This document shows, piece by piece, positions 9,146 to 18,919 of a DNA stretch of 21,063 nucleotides. Within the stretch, counting starts at the first letter, position 1. Each line of letters starts with the position of its first letter. Source of the stretch: Ophiothrix spiculata (lineage: Eukaryota; Echinodermata; Ophiuroidea; Amphilepidida; Ophiotrichidae). The notes under the pieces are model-generated. The model was given only the letters and a program-made list of their open reading frames with translations, was not told the origin of the DNA and did not search any database. The position numbers and the translations under genes were made by a program. Where the stretch lies: the NCBI GenBank assembly GCA_000969725.1, contig JXSR01S002665.1; one strand, given 5' to 3'.

Positions 9146-9734
9146 AGAGGGGGTATCAAAAAGTTTTAAAGATCACCAAGAAGGGAAGAAGCTATATTAA
9201 TGAACTTTTGTTAGGATGGTCACTCGTCCTTTGTGGTGCAAAAATGAAATTAATGGCAAGTATACTTTCCATGCAGGTGTCGATAGATGTCAACAACTTG
9301 CCTCAGCTAACCAGATAAACTGCATGGAGAAATTAAAGGTATGTGGCAAGATTAAATCCCTACATTTGAAGCGTTACAGCCCAGTAATTCTATGAAGACA
9401 CAACCAAAGTTAAAATATTTAATACCATAGTACAGGGTAGAATCTCCTCTTTCCATTGATACCAAATTTATAGAAATTTGTCAAAAAATGACGTCATGAC
9501 GACGAATAAAGTATGGCTAACCTGAAAATGTTGATTTTAGCGAAATACAATGTTGATGTTTTTGGCTAAAAGAGGACCTCTACCAAGGCGGTATTTGGAC
9601 AGTCAGTTTTAAGTGAGAGAAATGTGTTACTTTGCACAGTGGCTATGTAAAGATGACTTAAGGTTCACATAATAAAATTATGTTCCTGGCTGTATTTCTT
9701 TTTGGTGATCTTTAAGACTTTTTGATACCCCTCG
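9146..9734. mobile_element. Mariner-like non-autonomous element, family M1 copy 1
   Basis: The ends AGAGGGGGTATCAAAAAGTT (9146 on) and, as complement of the right end, CGAGGGGTATCAAAAAGTCT continue to a shared TTAAAGATCACC. A second copy, inverted relative to this one, lies at 20141-20752 and matches along the interior: a CACTTGTCC/CACTCGTCC-type block, a CATAGCCACTGTGCAAAGTA block and AGAGGAGATTCTA-type blocks. The CGAGGG...TCAAAAAGTT ends resemble mariner-type termini. No intact transposase frame is present. Copy 1 ends about 100 bp from the receptor's polyadenylation signal. Confidence 0.85.
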
Positions 9735-9966
9735 TTTATCCTTGTAAATGCACACATAATGTGTGTACTGTAGCTAAGATATTCAGTTTGCTTCTGTTTG
9801 TAATACAGCATCTCATCCACTTTTGCAAAGATTGAGATCATTTTATTATCCATTATGTATTATGTTTAATGGAGTGTTACAGGCTTCATGGCAATTATAT
9901 AAATACAATGTAGGACACAAGTCATACAATTTCATGTAGATACAATGTATATTGGTCCATACCAAA
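9735..9966 (-). other. 3' UTR and downstream flank of the receptor gene
   Basis: Read on the - strand, the 120 bases after the TAG stop lead to an AATAAA at 9847-9842. The UTR is thus short, and the rest of this interval is downstream flank up to the mariner-like element. No coding sequence. Confidence 0.5.
9842..9847 (-). promoter_or_regulatory. Polyadenylation signal AATAAA (receptor gene)
   Basis: TTTATT on + reads AATAAA on -, in the context GGATAATAAAATGATC. It lies 120 nt after the stop codon of the giant last exon, the first canonical signal after it. Assignment is by position. Confidence 0.6.
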
Positions 9967-12900
9967 CTAAATTAACTCACTATTACTCAACAAGCTGTCA
10001 TTCCGATGCAGTTCAATATTGGTTGAAAGTGACAAAGTTCTTTTTCTGCTAACTGAACCCGACATCTGTATTCCAGATCCAGTATTTTCACCAGAACAAA
10101 CAGATAAATCTCCAGACTCGGCAGAACATACAGACATGTCTAAGTTGTTTTCAGTCCTGTTGAGAAATGAGGTTTCAATTGTGTTTCGTCTTGTTCTTGG
10201 TAAATCTTGACTCTGCTTTGGGCTCTGCTCCAAGGTCGAGGTGAACACTTGAGATGAATCATCGTGGGAATGTGTACTGATGATGTTACTTGAATCATCA
10301 GATGAAAATGAACTCTCCGCAGAGGTTTTACCATCAGAATCCTCACATGTTAAGTCTTCAAGGTCTTTTGAAGTTTTGTCTTGGACCTCTATTACCACCA
10401 TATCAACAACATTAATATTTGTGGGTGATCCATCAGGACTTGGAAAGTCCTTACTAGGGAAGTCTTTGTTTGGTACATTTAAACATGTGAAACTATTTGC
10501 ATTAAACACAACAAGATCTTCTTTGTTATCAGAATTCCTTGACCGTGGTGTTTGGACACCAAGGATATCAGGATGTTGACTGGAACCATCTGGAATTTGG
10601 TGAGAAGTTAGAAAATCATTTGTATGAAGAGTAGAAGACTTCTGATCTATGCTCTCTTTTAATTCACTTGGATTTTCCATTAGTTTTTGAAATAACCGAT
10701 CTTGTAAAGGACTTTTTAGCTGTTTGCATGCAGGTTCTGTCTTCTGTTCTATAGTATTCCAGATATCACCTTCAGATTTTATAAATCCAACATTTACTTT
10801 TGTATTGATGTTGTTGTGGAAATTAATATCTAGAACTGGATCGGGTATTTTATCTAGATACGGTTGAACAATAGCATCAGAAGATGGTTTATGTACTTGA
10901 TCGTCGTTGTTTGACAGGGATAGGTTATTTGCTTTGTCATTTTGGTTATTTGTTGCTTGAGGTTTGTTTCCAGTTGGAAGGGCTAACATATCCTTTCGGT
11001 ATTGTTTCCATAGACTTCGTGGACTATGTTTTCTTGGCGCAACCCCTGGCACAGTTAACTCTACAACATTCTGTTTTGTCGGTGTATTACCCTTCGATTC
11101 ACAATCATCAGGACCTTCTATTGAGGTACTGTTACTCTTTTGTAAAGTATGTTTATCAACATTTAGCTGTTCTTTATTTTTCTTTGGTTCTTCATTTTTC
11201 ACCTCATCTAATTTTTTCTCCTGTAAAACCTTGTCTTTTGTTTCTTTGCGTCTCTTGTACCATTTGGGTTTCGGTGGAGTTGGTGGTGGTATCTTTGGCT
11301 TTTTAGGAGAAAATTTCTTGTTTCCACTCTCATGTTTAGTATGACATGTGTTATTTATGTTGTTAGACTTACTTTCTTTGTCATTGTTTGTGCGGATTGA
11401 TGTTTCAGATTTTACAATATTATCTGGATCACCCTGGACTGCTGGGCTATTTGGAGGTGCAGCGGGCGTCTGAAAAAGAACTATTTCCTTTGCCCAATTA
11501 GGTGCTGTTTCATTTGCCTTGTGGTTGATATTGTTTGACCTTGTATCAGCATTGTTTGATGTTGTTGTAGGGTGAATAGATTCATGACGTGCCTTTTCTT
11601 CAGTATCATAAGATGATTCCAAGACTTCATCAATATCATTATCACGATATGAGCGTTGGAGCACTTCATCATCAAGTTTATGTTCTTTTGGTATGGACAC
11701 TGAAGTCTGTGCTTCTTTCATTGCATCAATGGAACAATCTGGTATTGAATTTTGAGTTTCAGTTGACTCTAACACATGCAATGGGACATTGTATCTTACA
11801 ACGTAGGGCATATCTGAAAATCCTGATGTATTGGCTTCGTCAGTGTCAATGTCAGACCCAGTTGCTAATTTGATGTTAACTGTCTCTCTTTGTTCCTCTT
11901 CACTAATGTTATTTGTACTTTCTTTATCATTTGTATGACATCTCTGCAACTCTATAGTTACATGAGTATCAGTGCAATCATTAGTGGTTTCAGGTAGGCT
12001 ACCATTCTCAGCCGTTTCACAGTTTTCACACGTTTTTACAATCTCCACATTTGGTTTATCCATTCCACAAAGTTGTGGTGCATTATTATCGCTTTCATGA
12101 TTTGAGCATCCATCATGTGTTGATAGATTCTCTGGTCTGTCCTGATGCATCTTTGTGTTATCTATTTTATCGGTAGGAAGATTCATGTTGCCACCACCGT
12201 CTACATTAGTTGTACAAGATTTATCAGATGCTTGCTGAAGCTTATCCAGAGTATCTTCGTCATTATGCACAGGTGAAGTTACATTTGTGTCAATATTTGC
12301 AATGGTCTCCGAGGCAGTGGCATCTACAATTGAATTCAAATCTATTATTTCATTGGATGCACCTGTTTTTAAAGAGCAGTCTGGTTGGAAACCTGTTGAT
12401 AAAGATTGTAGCGCATTATTTAAATGGTCTTCAACAATCTCTTCAACTAGTGCATTTATATAATTTATAGAGGCTTGATCTGCAAGTGGTTTGTTTTCGC
12501 TTTTTAAATGGCCAGAATCATTCCTCGTGCTTACAAGGTCTGTAGGGGTTGGCATGATTTGTAAATTGGCAAGATCATTCCTCGTGCTTACATGGTCTGT
12601 GGAGGTCGGCATGTTTGATGTTTTGTTTTGGGCTTCCATTTTCTGGTCTAGTGAGTCAGTCTTATCAATGTCGTCGCTGTCTGTGCTGCTGAGTGTTGCT
12701 TTCCTATTCAACTTGCGATCAAATTCTGCTAAAAAATCATCAAATGCAATATCGGCATCGGAAACGAAACTTGAATCATCAAAATCAAAATCATTGTGCG
12801 CATTAGCCCCATCCTCAATGTCAGCAGAACTCTTTACTGAAGCATCAGTAATATTGAAAACATTTTGCTTGGATTCGATATTTTTCGCCTGTTGAAATGA

Positions 12901-14198
12901 AGGTATTGATAGTTTACCTAGCCCTGTAGTAAACATGTGTAGAAGAGACTCGACAGAGTGGACGGAATCAAGTGAGTCGCTCTCTGATGGCGCTAGAGAG
13001 GCCTTTCTCCCTGCAGGTGTTATTGTGATATTAGGAATATCTGTGTTTCCAATGGCACGGACGTATTGACGGTAACTAACATCACTTACAACAGAGGTTA
13101 CAGATATATTGTCATCTTCAGCATTACTGTTGTGACTTTCTTGTTCCGATTTGGAGTGATATTTTTCATTCAATTCAATTGGCCCTACTGTGTATGGTTT
13201 CTCAATACATGCAGTTTGCTTTGTGTCAGAAATATCCTCATGCATGTCTCCTATAAATGGTTCAGACTGATTAATTTCAGATTGAACCTTTGGGCCAGTG
13301 AGAGAACTACTTTTGTGTTCATTTTCTACATCCATCTGTTTTGCGAACCTATCATCTCGTCTAATGGTTTCTGTAGAACATTTACTACTGTCACTTCTCT
13401 GGGAACCATTTATGCTACCCCCTTCATTGGCATTGGCAATGACTTTCTGGAAAACCATATTAATTGACAATGGATCTCCAACCTGGACGTTCTGAAGAAT
13501 TACCTCTTTTTCCAGCAGTGGTTCTGGTAGTTCTTCAAGAGCTACACCGTTGTCTTTTACAGGAGATTCATCTATGTATCTTACTTTATTGAATAAGTCT
13601 TCATCACCTACTGCGAGTCTATAGCTGACTTGTCTGTCTACGGCATGCTTCATTGCATCACCTTGTCCTGATATACCTCCACCGCTCCATGTGTTTCTCC
13701 TCTCCATATCAAAGTCTTCAAGTCCCCTTTCTGATCCTCTATCTCCATCAGAAGCCGGTGCATTTCGGTAGCCTCTTCTTTCAATCTCCACATGCTCCTT
13801 CCAACCAGCTCTACCTTTATATTGCTTAAGAAACGATGGTGCGCGGTAGTTATGTGAATACAAAGAAGTCTCGCAGGGAATGTCATCCCTGGTGTAAAAT
13901 GTTGGCGGTGCTCTACCTTTCTTGGTCATTTTTCGGAGTTCGGCTCTCCCAAGAATTCTTCCAGCTGGCACAGGAGGAGCTGACATTGTTTCTTCTAATT
14001 TTCTTGGTAAAGGGTTAATAGCATAGAGGATGTGTGGATTTTCTGGGTCTTGCTGATATATGACTCCACCCATTGGATTGTATGAGTACTCTGGGATCCT
14101 AGCTGGATAATAATATTTGTTGTGTTTGTTCAGGACTACAACTTGCGCGTATTCTTCGTCCAAATCGCATGCTGAGCACTCACTTTCTGTCGATGATC
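9967..14198 (-). CDS. Long-tailed GPCR-like receptor, terminal exon (1,409-residue cytoplasmic tail)
   Basis: This is one uninterrupted 4.2 kb exon. It begins at 14198 after TTTTCTTAATTGCAG; the open frame continues upstream to 14223 only through intron sequence, so that methionine is not a real start. The exon opens with the last two bases of a codon, matching the phase of the donor at 15751. The first ~100 residues look ordered and basic, with tyrosines (KYYYPARIPEYSYNP, APPTFYTRDD). The rest is N/S/D/T-rich and probably disordered. Visible pieces: acidic-aromatic block FDFDDSSFVSDADIAFDDF (around 12780); two 19-residue tandem units (12499-12612); amphipathic segment INALVEEIVEDHLNNALQSL (12400-12459); proline motif KIPPPTPPKPKW (11261-11296); basophilic sites RRNT, RKAS, RKAT, RRNT and RKRT. 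It ends NSELI at TAG (9969-9967), a possible class III PDZ ligand. No transmembrane segment. I recognise no family for the tail. Confidence 0.9.
12499..12612 (-). repeat. 19-codon tandem duplication inside the tail exon
   Basis: Two adjacent 57-bp units (12556-12612 and 12499-12555) encode MPTSTDHVSTRND... and MPTPTDLVSTRND..., with the best match across the first 14 codons of each unit. The shared DNA CATTCCTCGTGCTTACA recurs exactly 57 bp apart. The duplication keeps frame and is recent compared with the surrounding low-complexity sequence. Confidence 0.9.
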
Positions 14199-14509
14199 CT
14201 GCAATTAAGAAAAATAATTCCATTTAAAAACTTAAGTATTTTATTTATCTACATGTGCATCACTAGTTCTCAATATTCGTTCAATAGGTGTTTTTTTTGG
14301 TTAGAGAAAGGTGATGATCAAACAACATTATATTATAGATATTGTTTCATGGTCTCTATAATCTGATTATAAGCTTTAAAATGTTAATGAAATAATAACT
14401 TTCATGTACACTAGTTGAAAATGTCACGGTAAGATCAATTCAATTCCTTTGCCAAAGTATGCTGACAAACTCAAACGATCATTTACCTAGAGTGATATGA
14501 ATGGCGCGC

Positions 14510-14575
14510 ATGCTGCAGGCATAGCGTGACCAAGAAATAGGTGAATTAGAATTGTTTTGGAGGATAGAAGGGTGA
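14510..14575 (+). repeat. Solo fragment of repeat family R2
   Basis: ATGCTGCAGGCATAGCGTGA then CCAAGAAATAGGTGAATTAG and a GGATAGAAGGGT segment match the reverse complement of 17697-17764, which is the right arm of the element at 17526-17805, with few differences. Only one arm is present here, so it is a truncated copy or a solo arm. Confidence 0.8.
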
Positions 14576-14968
14576 ATGAGGTGACACCATATAGGATTTC
14601 AAAAGCGGCCATTTTCAATACCCATTTTGTTTACATCCCTGTAACCCTACAATACCACCATCTTGAATTGTTCTAACCTGATTTCTAGCAAGCAGTTGTA
14701 AGAATGAATGTCCGGTACATTCCTTTATCGTATAATGTACTTTGTTGTATATCAATTACATGGTATGACACAATTTATCCCGTTGGTGTGAGTGGAGAGA
14801 ACCTATCATTTGGGATTATCATGGCATGCACTAGTTGCATTTTATCAGAAATGCAAAACAGCGCAACTGATGCTTTGGTCACATAACAACCAGTCACTAA
14901 CTGATATCTGGTAATCAGAAGGAAGTCGCGCAGGCTGAAACATCAGTTTGACATCATCTATTGCTTGC

Positions 14969-15507
14969 TTAAAGGGACTGGCCTAGATTCTTCCCACTAA
15001 TTTTTTGCCTGCATATTTTTTTACTTGAATTTATAGAACATGTTTATAATAATATAACCCACAAGTGGTTTTCCATGATTTTGAGGAACATTGGAGAAAA
15101 TAGCAATTCTTTACCTACTTTAAGTGTTGTCGCCGGAGACAAAAAGTGGTGTGAAAACAGTGTTTCTAGTTTGAAAACTGATAAAAATCTTGTTTCTACA
15201 CTTGTGATTAGTCATTACCAAACAAATTATTTTTGATGAAATTGTTTTCCCTTTTGATATGTTTTAAATTATCTCCAGGAGCTTTGTTTGAACTTTTATC
15301 TGGTAAATCCATCTGAGGTACAAACATTAGGATTTAGGAAACACACCACCATCAAAGAATGATATATTGCAAATTAATTCTCTCTCAATTTGAACCATGT
15401 GTGTGTAATTTTTTGCACTTTTTTGGATTTTACTATACTTTTAAGCTTTGTTTAGAGCATTTCCATAAATATTTAATTCTAGGTGGAATCTAGGCTAGTC
15501 CCTTTAA
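14969..15507. mobile_element. 539-bp TTAA-bounded element (piggyBac-like MITE)
   Basis: The ends TTAAAGGGACTGGCCTAGAT (14969 on) and complement TTAAAGGGACTAGCCTAGAT (ending at 15507) differ at one of 20 positions and extend to GATTC. TTAA at both borders fits a piggyBac-type target. The internal 490 bp is non-coding and AT-rich. It sits wholly within the last intron of the receptor gene. Confidence 0.85.
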
Positions 15508-15750
15508 CTTTAAGTTAATTTATTGCGGCATGTTTTCAGTACTTCTTACGGTTAACAACATTGCTCGGTCTCCGTATGGACACCTTCTGCTCACCAACCA
15601 ATGCGGTCACTGGTCAGTGTCCTCAGCATTTCAGCTCGGTATGATGCCGTATTTCAGCCCGGATTAGCGCCGCAAAAGTTATGTGATCAGTGTTGAAAAT
15701 GGCGGGGATAGTAAATTGTGCCTTCATGATACTACTTATACAATCATTAC

Positions 15751-16044
15751 CTGTACCATCCTGAGTATAGTTGCTTGTCCCATCGCTTTGTCCAATCATT
15801 TCTCCACTTTCTTCACTCTGTCTCTGATCATCAGGCAAGTATCCTTGATTATCATAAAATGGCCCAACAGTTTTGGTTGCAGTATTGGATTCCAAATTGG
15901 AAGTCTTGACCTTTTGTTTAACCATACGCCCATTCGGCACCAGAACCGTTGCGTCTGTTTCTTGCGCATCCAGTTGGTTTAATTGTAAGCGAGTATTTCT
16001 AGTTTGGTTGCTCTTCGTGCCGCCATTCGTTTGCCATGGGATTG
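15751..16044 (-). CDS. Long-tailed GPCR-like receptor, middle exon
   Basis: This 294-nt exon starts after CAATTCCTCATCAG (acceptor AG at 16046-16045) and ends at GGTACAG|GTAATG (donor at 15750-15749). It is phase 1 on both sides, so it could be skipped without changing frame. The reading frame closes upstream at a TGA near 16069, which supports the acceptor. It encodes 97 whole codons of polar sequence (IPWQTNGGTKSNQTRNTR..., VLVPNGRMVKQKVK..., FYDNQGYLPDDQRQSEE...), with no hydrophobic helix. This is what the proximal cytoplasmic tail after TM7 should look like. The family is not recognised; exon calls rest on splice sites and phase agreement with both neighbours. Confidence 0.75.
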
Positions 16045-16349
16045 CTGATGAGGAATTGGATCTGGATCATGTGGATGGAAATTAAAGAAATGTTATGTAC
16101 TATTTATATTGAGTTCATTGACTTCATTGAAAGCTTTCATGATTAGAAACGAGTGGTGTAATATACAAAAGCTACATGACCAAAAAACTTTACTTTCAGA
16201 TGTCGTCAGGTAAGTATAAAGGAGACGTGTTACGTGTTTTGTTCCAATAGGAACGTTGCGTTTAATTATGAATTAGTAGAGGAAGAGGAGTGTAATGATT
16301 TGATAATTAATTCATGATATAAGCAAGGTTTTTGCCAGCCAGCCGTGTA

Positions 16350-16408
16350 GGCCGTGTTTTACGTGGCCATATTCGAAAAATCACGGCCAATTTTCGAATA
16401 ACACGGCA
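16350..16408. repeat. Small imperfect hairpin
   Basis: GCCGTGTT near 16351 pairs with AACACGGC at 16401-16408, and ATTCGAAAAAT (about 16371) pairs with ATTTTCGAAT (about 16391). The stem is short and bulged. It may be a remnant of an inverted-repeat element. Confidence 0.4.
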
Positions 16409-16578
16409 TATATATCCAGGCTGTATACATCTATACAAAAACTAAAAACTTACACACCCAACTTTTTTTTTACACACCCAATTTGCAAAATCCTACCTAA
16501 GAGCTTGGATATAAGGGTATACTGAGTGACAAATAATTGAATTATGATACAAGCCCATAAGCATGGTCAGAGGCAGTA

Positions 16579-16770
16579 TAGACGACTTTCGTATGTCCCT
16601 TAATGCATCTTGAAAGTACCACAAATACGGGACCTTGTGACGTATCTTGCGCAGTCGAGTTGTGCGCAATGCGCAGAACTTCAAATATGGTCGACTGAGC
16701 AAGATAGGTCACAAGGTCCCGTATTTGTGGTACTTTCAAGATGCATTATGGGACATACGAAAGTGGTCTA
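16579..16770. repeat. Near-perfect inverted repeat, 80-bp arms and 32-bp loop
   Basis: Arms 16579-16658 and 16691-16770 pair with about four mismatches over 80 bp and no gaps. Both arms encode the same short frame on opposite strands, which is a shadow of symmetry and not a gene. Because it lies in a receptor intron, the pre-mRNA would carry a long double-stranded stem. Confidence 0.9.
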
Positions 16771-16853
16771 TTCCCTCTTAAGGTTTTTGAGCCAATTTTG
16801 AAGAGGTATATGTAGCAGTAGCTGAGGCTGAAAAATTGGGTAAATCTAGAAAA

Positions 16854-16897
16854 AGCATGTTTCTGACACGTTTAAAAACGTGTGAGAAACATGCTTC
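16854..16897. repeat. Compact hairpin, 20-bp arms
   Basis: AAGCATGTTTCTGACACGTT (16854-16873) pairs with 16878-16897 with a single mismatch around a 4-base centre. It has a terminator-like appearance but lies in eukaryotic intron DNA; it is probably a palindromic remnant. Confidence 0.8.
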
Positions 16898-17024
16898 AAT
16901 TTTCCCATCTCATGCACCATATGCAGCCTTAGCAGGAACACTGGTCAGAGGCCTTCATTAACCCTAACTCCCACATGCTATCCAAGTCTGAATATGTGAT
17001 ATATATAAAAATTTCCTATTTCGC

Positions 17025-17075
17025 TTTGGATTCAAACCCAGACCTCTTGCGTCACGATCCAATGTCCAGCTATGG
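17025..17075 (-). repeat. Possible tRNA-derived SINE head
   Basis: On the - strand GGTTTGAATCC (17038-17028) is one base off the pol III B-box consensus. About 20 bases upstream, TAGCTGGACATTGG (17072-17059) resembles an A box at normal tRNA spacing. The sequence does not fold as a complete tRNA by eye, so a SINE relic is preferred over a tRNA gene. A chance match is possible. Confidence 0.3.
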
Positions 17076-17185
17076 CAGGCAAGCCACCGAGTATGGCCTG
17101 GTATGGCAGCACTTTTGTGCTTACATGTATCCCCCGTCTATTACATTTTACACGCCGATAGAATTCCCTTCCCAACCATCTGGAC

Positions 17186-17375
17186 CAGGGATTCTGAACT
17201 AGTGGCGCATATGTGCCAAATTTGGTGCTTTGACTGTTACAGATTGACGCTTTTGCTCTCTCAAAAAAAAAACCACAAAAAATACATAAGTAATACACTG
17301 AGACAGGTGCAGGTGCTTTAGCCTTCCATTTTCTCATTTATGTGGCGCATGTTAAGAACTAGTTGAGAACCCACA
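17186..17375. mobile_element. 190-bp hAT-like MITE
   Basis: The left end CAGGGATTCTGAACTAGTGG and the right end (complement) GGGTTCTCAACTAGTTC share the GAACTAGT / ACTAGT core and a subterminal GGCGCAT. The flanks ATCTGGAC (17178-17185) and TTCTGGAC (17376-17383) agree at seven of eight positions, as expected for an aged hAT 8-bp duplication. The last three bases of the right terminus have decayed from CTG. No coding sequence. Confidence 0.75.
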
Positions 17376-17525
17376 TTCTGGACAATGATCGAATGATATT
17401 ATATTTTCTAAGCATATATGTATTGAGGTCTTTAAAGACACGTACAGGTTTGCATGCCTATAGGATATTAAAACCATCAGTGATGTCCATAGGATGCATC
17501 AATGGTTTGTTTGTTAATAAACATA

Positions 17526-17805
17526 CCCGGGGGTCACTCAAGTATAATGCTGCAGGCATAGCGTGACCAGTTTTTCAAAACACTCCCTAAATGGTGATTT
17601 TTTTCTGAAGCAAAAATATTCCCCTTTATCACCTATTAACACCCATTTCCATTTTAAACACTAAGTTTTGAAAAAGTATGGCTGCTTTTGATACCCTAAA
17701 CCCTTCTGTCCTCAAAAACAACTCTAATTCACCTTTTTCTTGGTCACGCTATGCCTGCAGCATTATCAGCATTATACTATGCCACCCCTCCTCCACCCCC
17801 CAGGT
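17526..17805. mobile_element. Inverted-repeat element R2 (GCTGCAGGCATAGCGTGACC arms)
   Basis: Arms 17545-17568 and 17741-17764 are perfect 24-bp reverse complements. The outer flanks CCGGGGGTCACTCAAGTATA and (right) GCATTATACTATGCCACCCC are G/C-run ended. The right side has an extra CAGCATTAT duplicate next to the arm. A single-arm relative lies at 14510-14575. Non-coding. Confidence 0.8.
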
Positions 17806-18086
17806 AAACCTACCTCACATACAATGACACTGGAGACATTTCATTGTAAGCTACTGACACAGAACGTGGAAGATGATCTGGACTTGCAGCTGAAAAGCAA
17901 ATGAAAAACCAATGCTACTTTAAGCAAAATCTTCATTTTGATTTGTTTTACCATCATACAAAGCCTGCAGGCAACACACAGATACATGTAGCTTTATTCT
18001 TAATTGGCTTGACTAGACTTTTTAAAGACATTTAAAAAGATGGTTACATCCACTTCTTACTAATAAGTCTTGTCTGCAGATCCCCC

Positions 18087-18302
18087 GGGGGGGGGGGGGG
18101 GGGGCACTCACTTATGTGGGCAGGGTATATAATATGTCCGGCGGTCAAGACCCCCTTTTTCACCTTTCCTGCCGTTCATTTGACCTGCATTTTCAACATG
18201 CTAACATTTCTTTTGATCCCCTTTTTGAAGAAAAATACCGTATTTTGGCTCCAACTTCGTGCCAGATATACACACCATTTTCAAAGTTGAGTCCCCCTGG
18301 GG
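18087..18302. repeat. G18 tract and GGGGGCACTCA-ended element
   Basis: Eighteen G residues (18087-18104), directly after CCCCC, lead into CACTCACTTATGTGGG. A degenerate complement GGGGGACTCAAC occurs near 18288-18300, giving a possible TIR pair. The composite resembles the window start and 17526. The run length is unreliable in raw sequence. Confidence 0.45.
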
Positions 18303-18419
18303 CTGGACATCCTGTTAAAACCATTAACAAGTGAAATGGCTTTACATTTTCGTGTGTATATAAGTCAAATGCCTTTACAGAGGTTAGTACAAGCACTAAT
18401 CGTATGTGACTGTTCACCT

Positions 18420-18735
18420 CAAACGAGCTGTAAATGCAGCAAACTTCATTTTGTGCTACAGGTGAAATTACATATCAAGGTCGTAATTTGCCAAAATTCA
18501 TTTTTGTACTTACTTCAAAACACCAGAAACGTTTCATTTCAAGAAAATGTTCACAAATATATTAAATATTATTATATGCATATTTTGAGGACAATCATCA
18601 GAAAATGTAGGGCTTACTGCGTTTTTTTGTTTATCTCAATTATAAATTTTATTCCTTGATAACCATAACTTGACTTCTGGAAATCAAGTTAAGTTCATGG
18701 AGTTGTCATTTTATCTTTGTATCATGGTCTTTGCA
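18420..18735 (+). repeat. Dispersed repeat family R1, copy 2 (uninterrupted)
   Basis: Colinear with 7123-7640 but without the 186-bp MITE. It shares CTACAGGTGAAA, ACATATCAAGGT, TTTCATTTCAAGAAAATG, GACAATCA and AGTTGTCATT. Divergence between copies is substantial. Its class is unknown and it is non-coding. Confidence 0.8.
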
Positions 18736-18919
18736 CATTTTTGAAAAAGTGAAAATTTGTACCAATTTAGCCAAAAAAGCAAGCAATTGTACTAAAATTT
18801 GATGTTTTTTTAGCAAATTTTCCCAAGTACGCCTAATTTTCACAGATTTGGCAACAAAAAACACTCCATCGCTGTACCAAAATCTACTGTATTTAAAAAA
18901 AAAGAACCCTATGCAGTCA

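Larger units (their letters stand above)
14199..15750 (-). other. Phase-1 intron of the receptor gene
   Basis: The intron is bounded by GTAATG at 15750 (donor) and TTTTCTTAATTGCAG ending at 14199 (acceptor). The exon before it ends with one base of a codon and the exon after it starts with two, giving a glycine at the junction. It holds a TTAA-flanked element (14969-15507) and a fragment of another repeat (about 14510-14575); the remainder shows nothing recognisable. Confidence 0.8.

Noticed and set aside
10019-13495. Plus-strand frames of 60-140 codons opposite the tail exon
   Set aside because: Shadows of the receptor exon on the other strand; no independent evidence.
14199-14223. Methionine start of the 4.2 kb open frame at 14223
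   Set aside because: The first eight residues are intron sequence; a clear TTTTCTTAATTGCAG acceptor precedes 14198 and the phase matches the upstream exon.
16542-16801. Two opposite-strand frames with the same N-terminal peptide
   Set aside because: Both are translations of the two arms of one inverted repeat (16579-16770), not duplicated genes.
16854-16897. Hairpin considered as a rho-independent terminator
   Set aside because: No T-run of the right kind follows and the context is a eukaryotic intron.
16960-16972. Telomere-like TTAACCCTAACTC
   Set aside because: A single degenerate occurrence, not an array.
18116-18334. 72-codon frame after the G tract
   Set aside because: Lies within a repeat-like block with G-run ends; no protein family resemblance.
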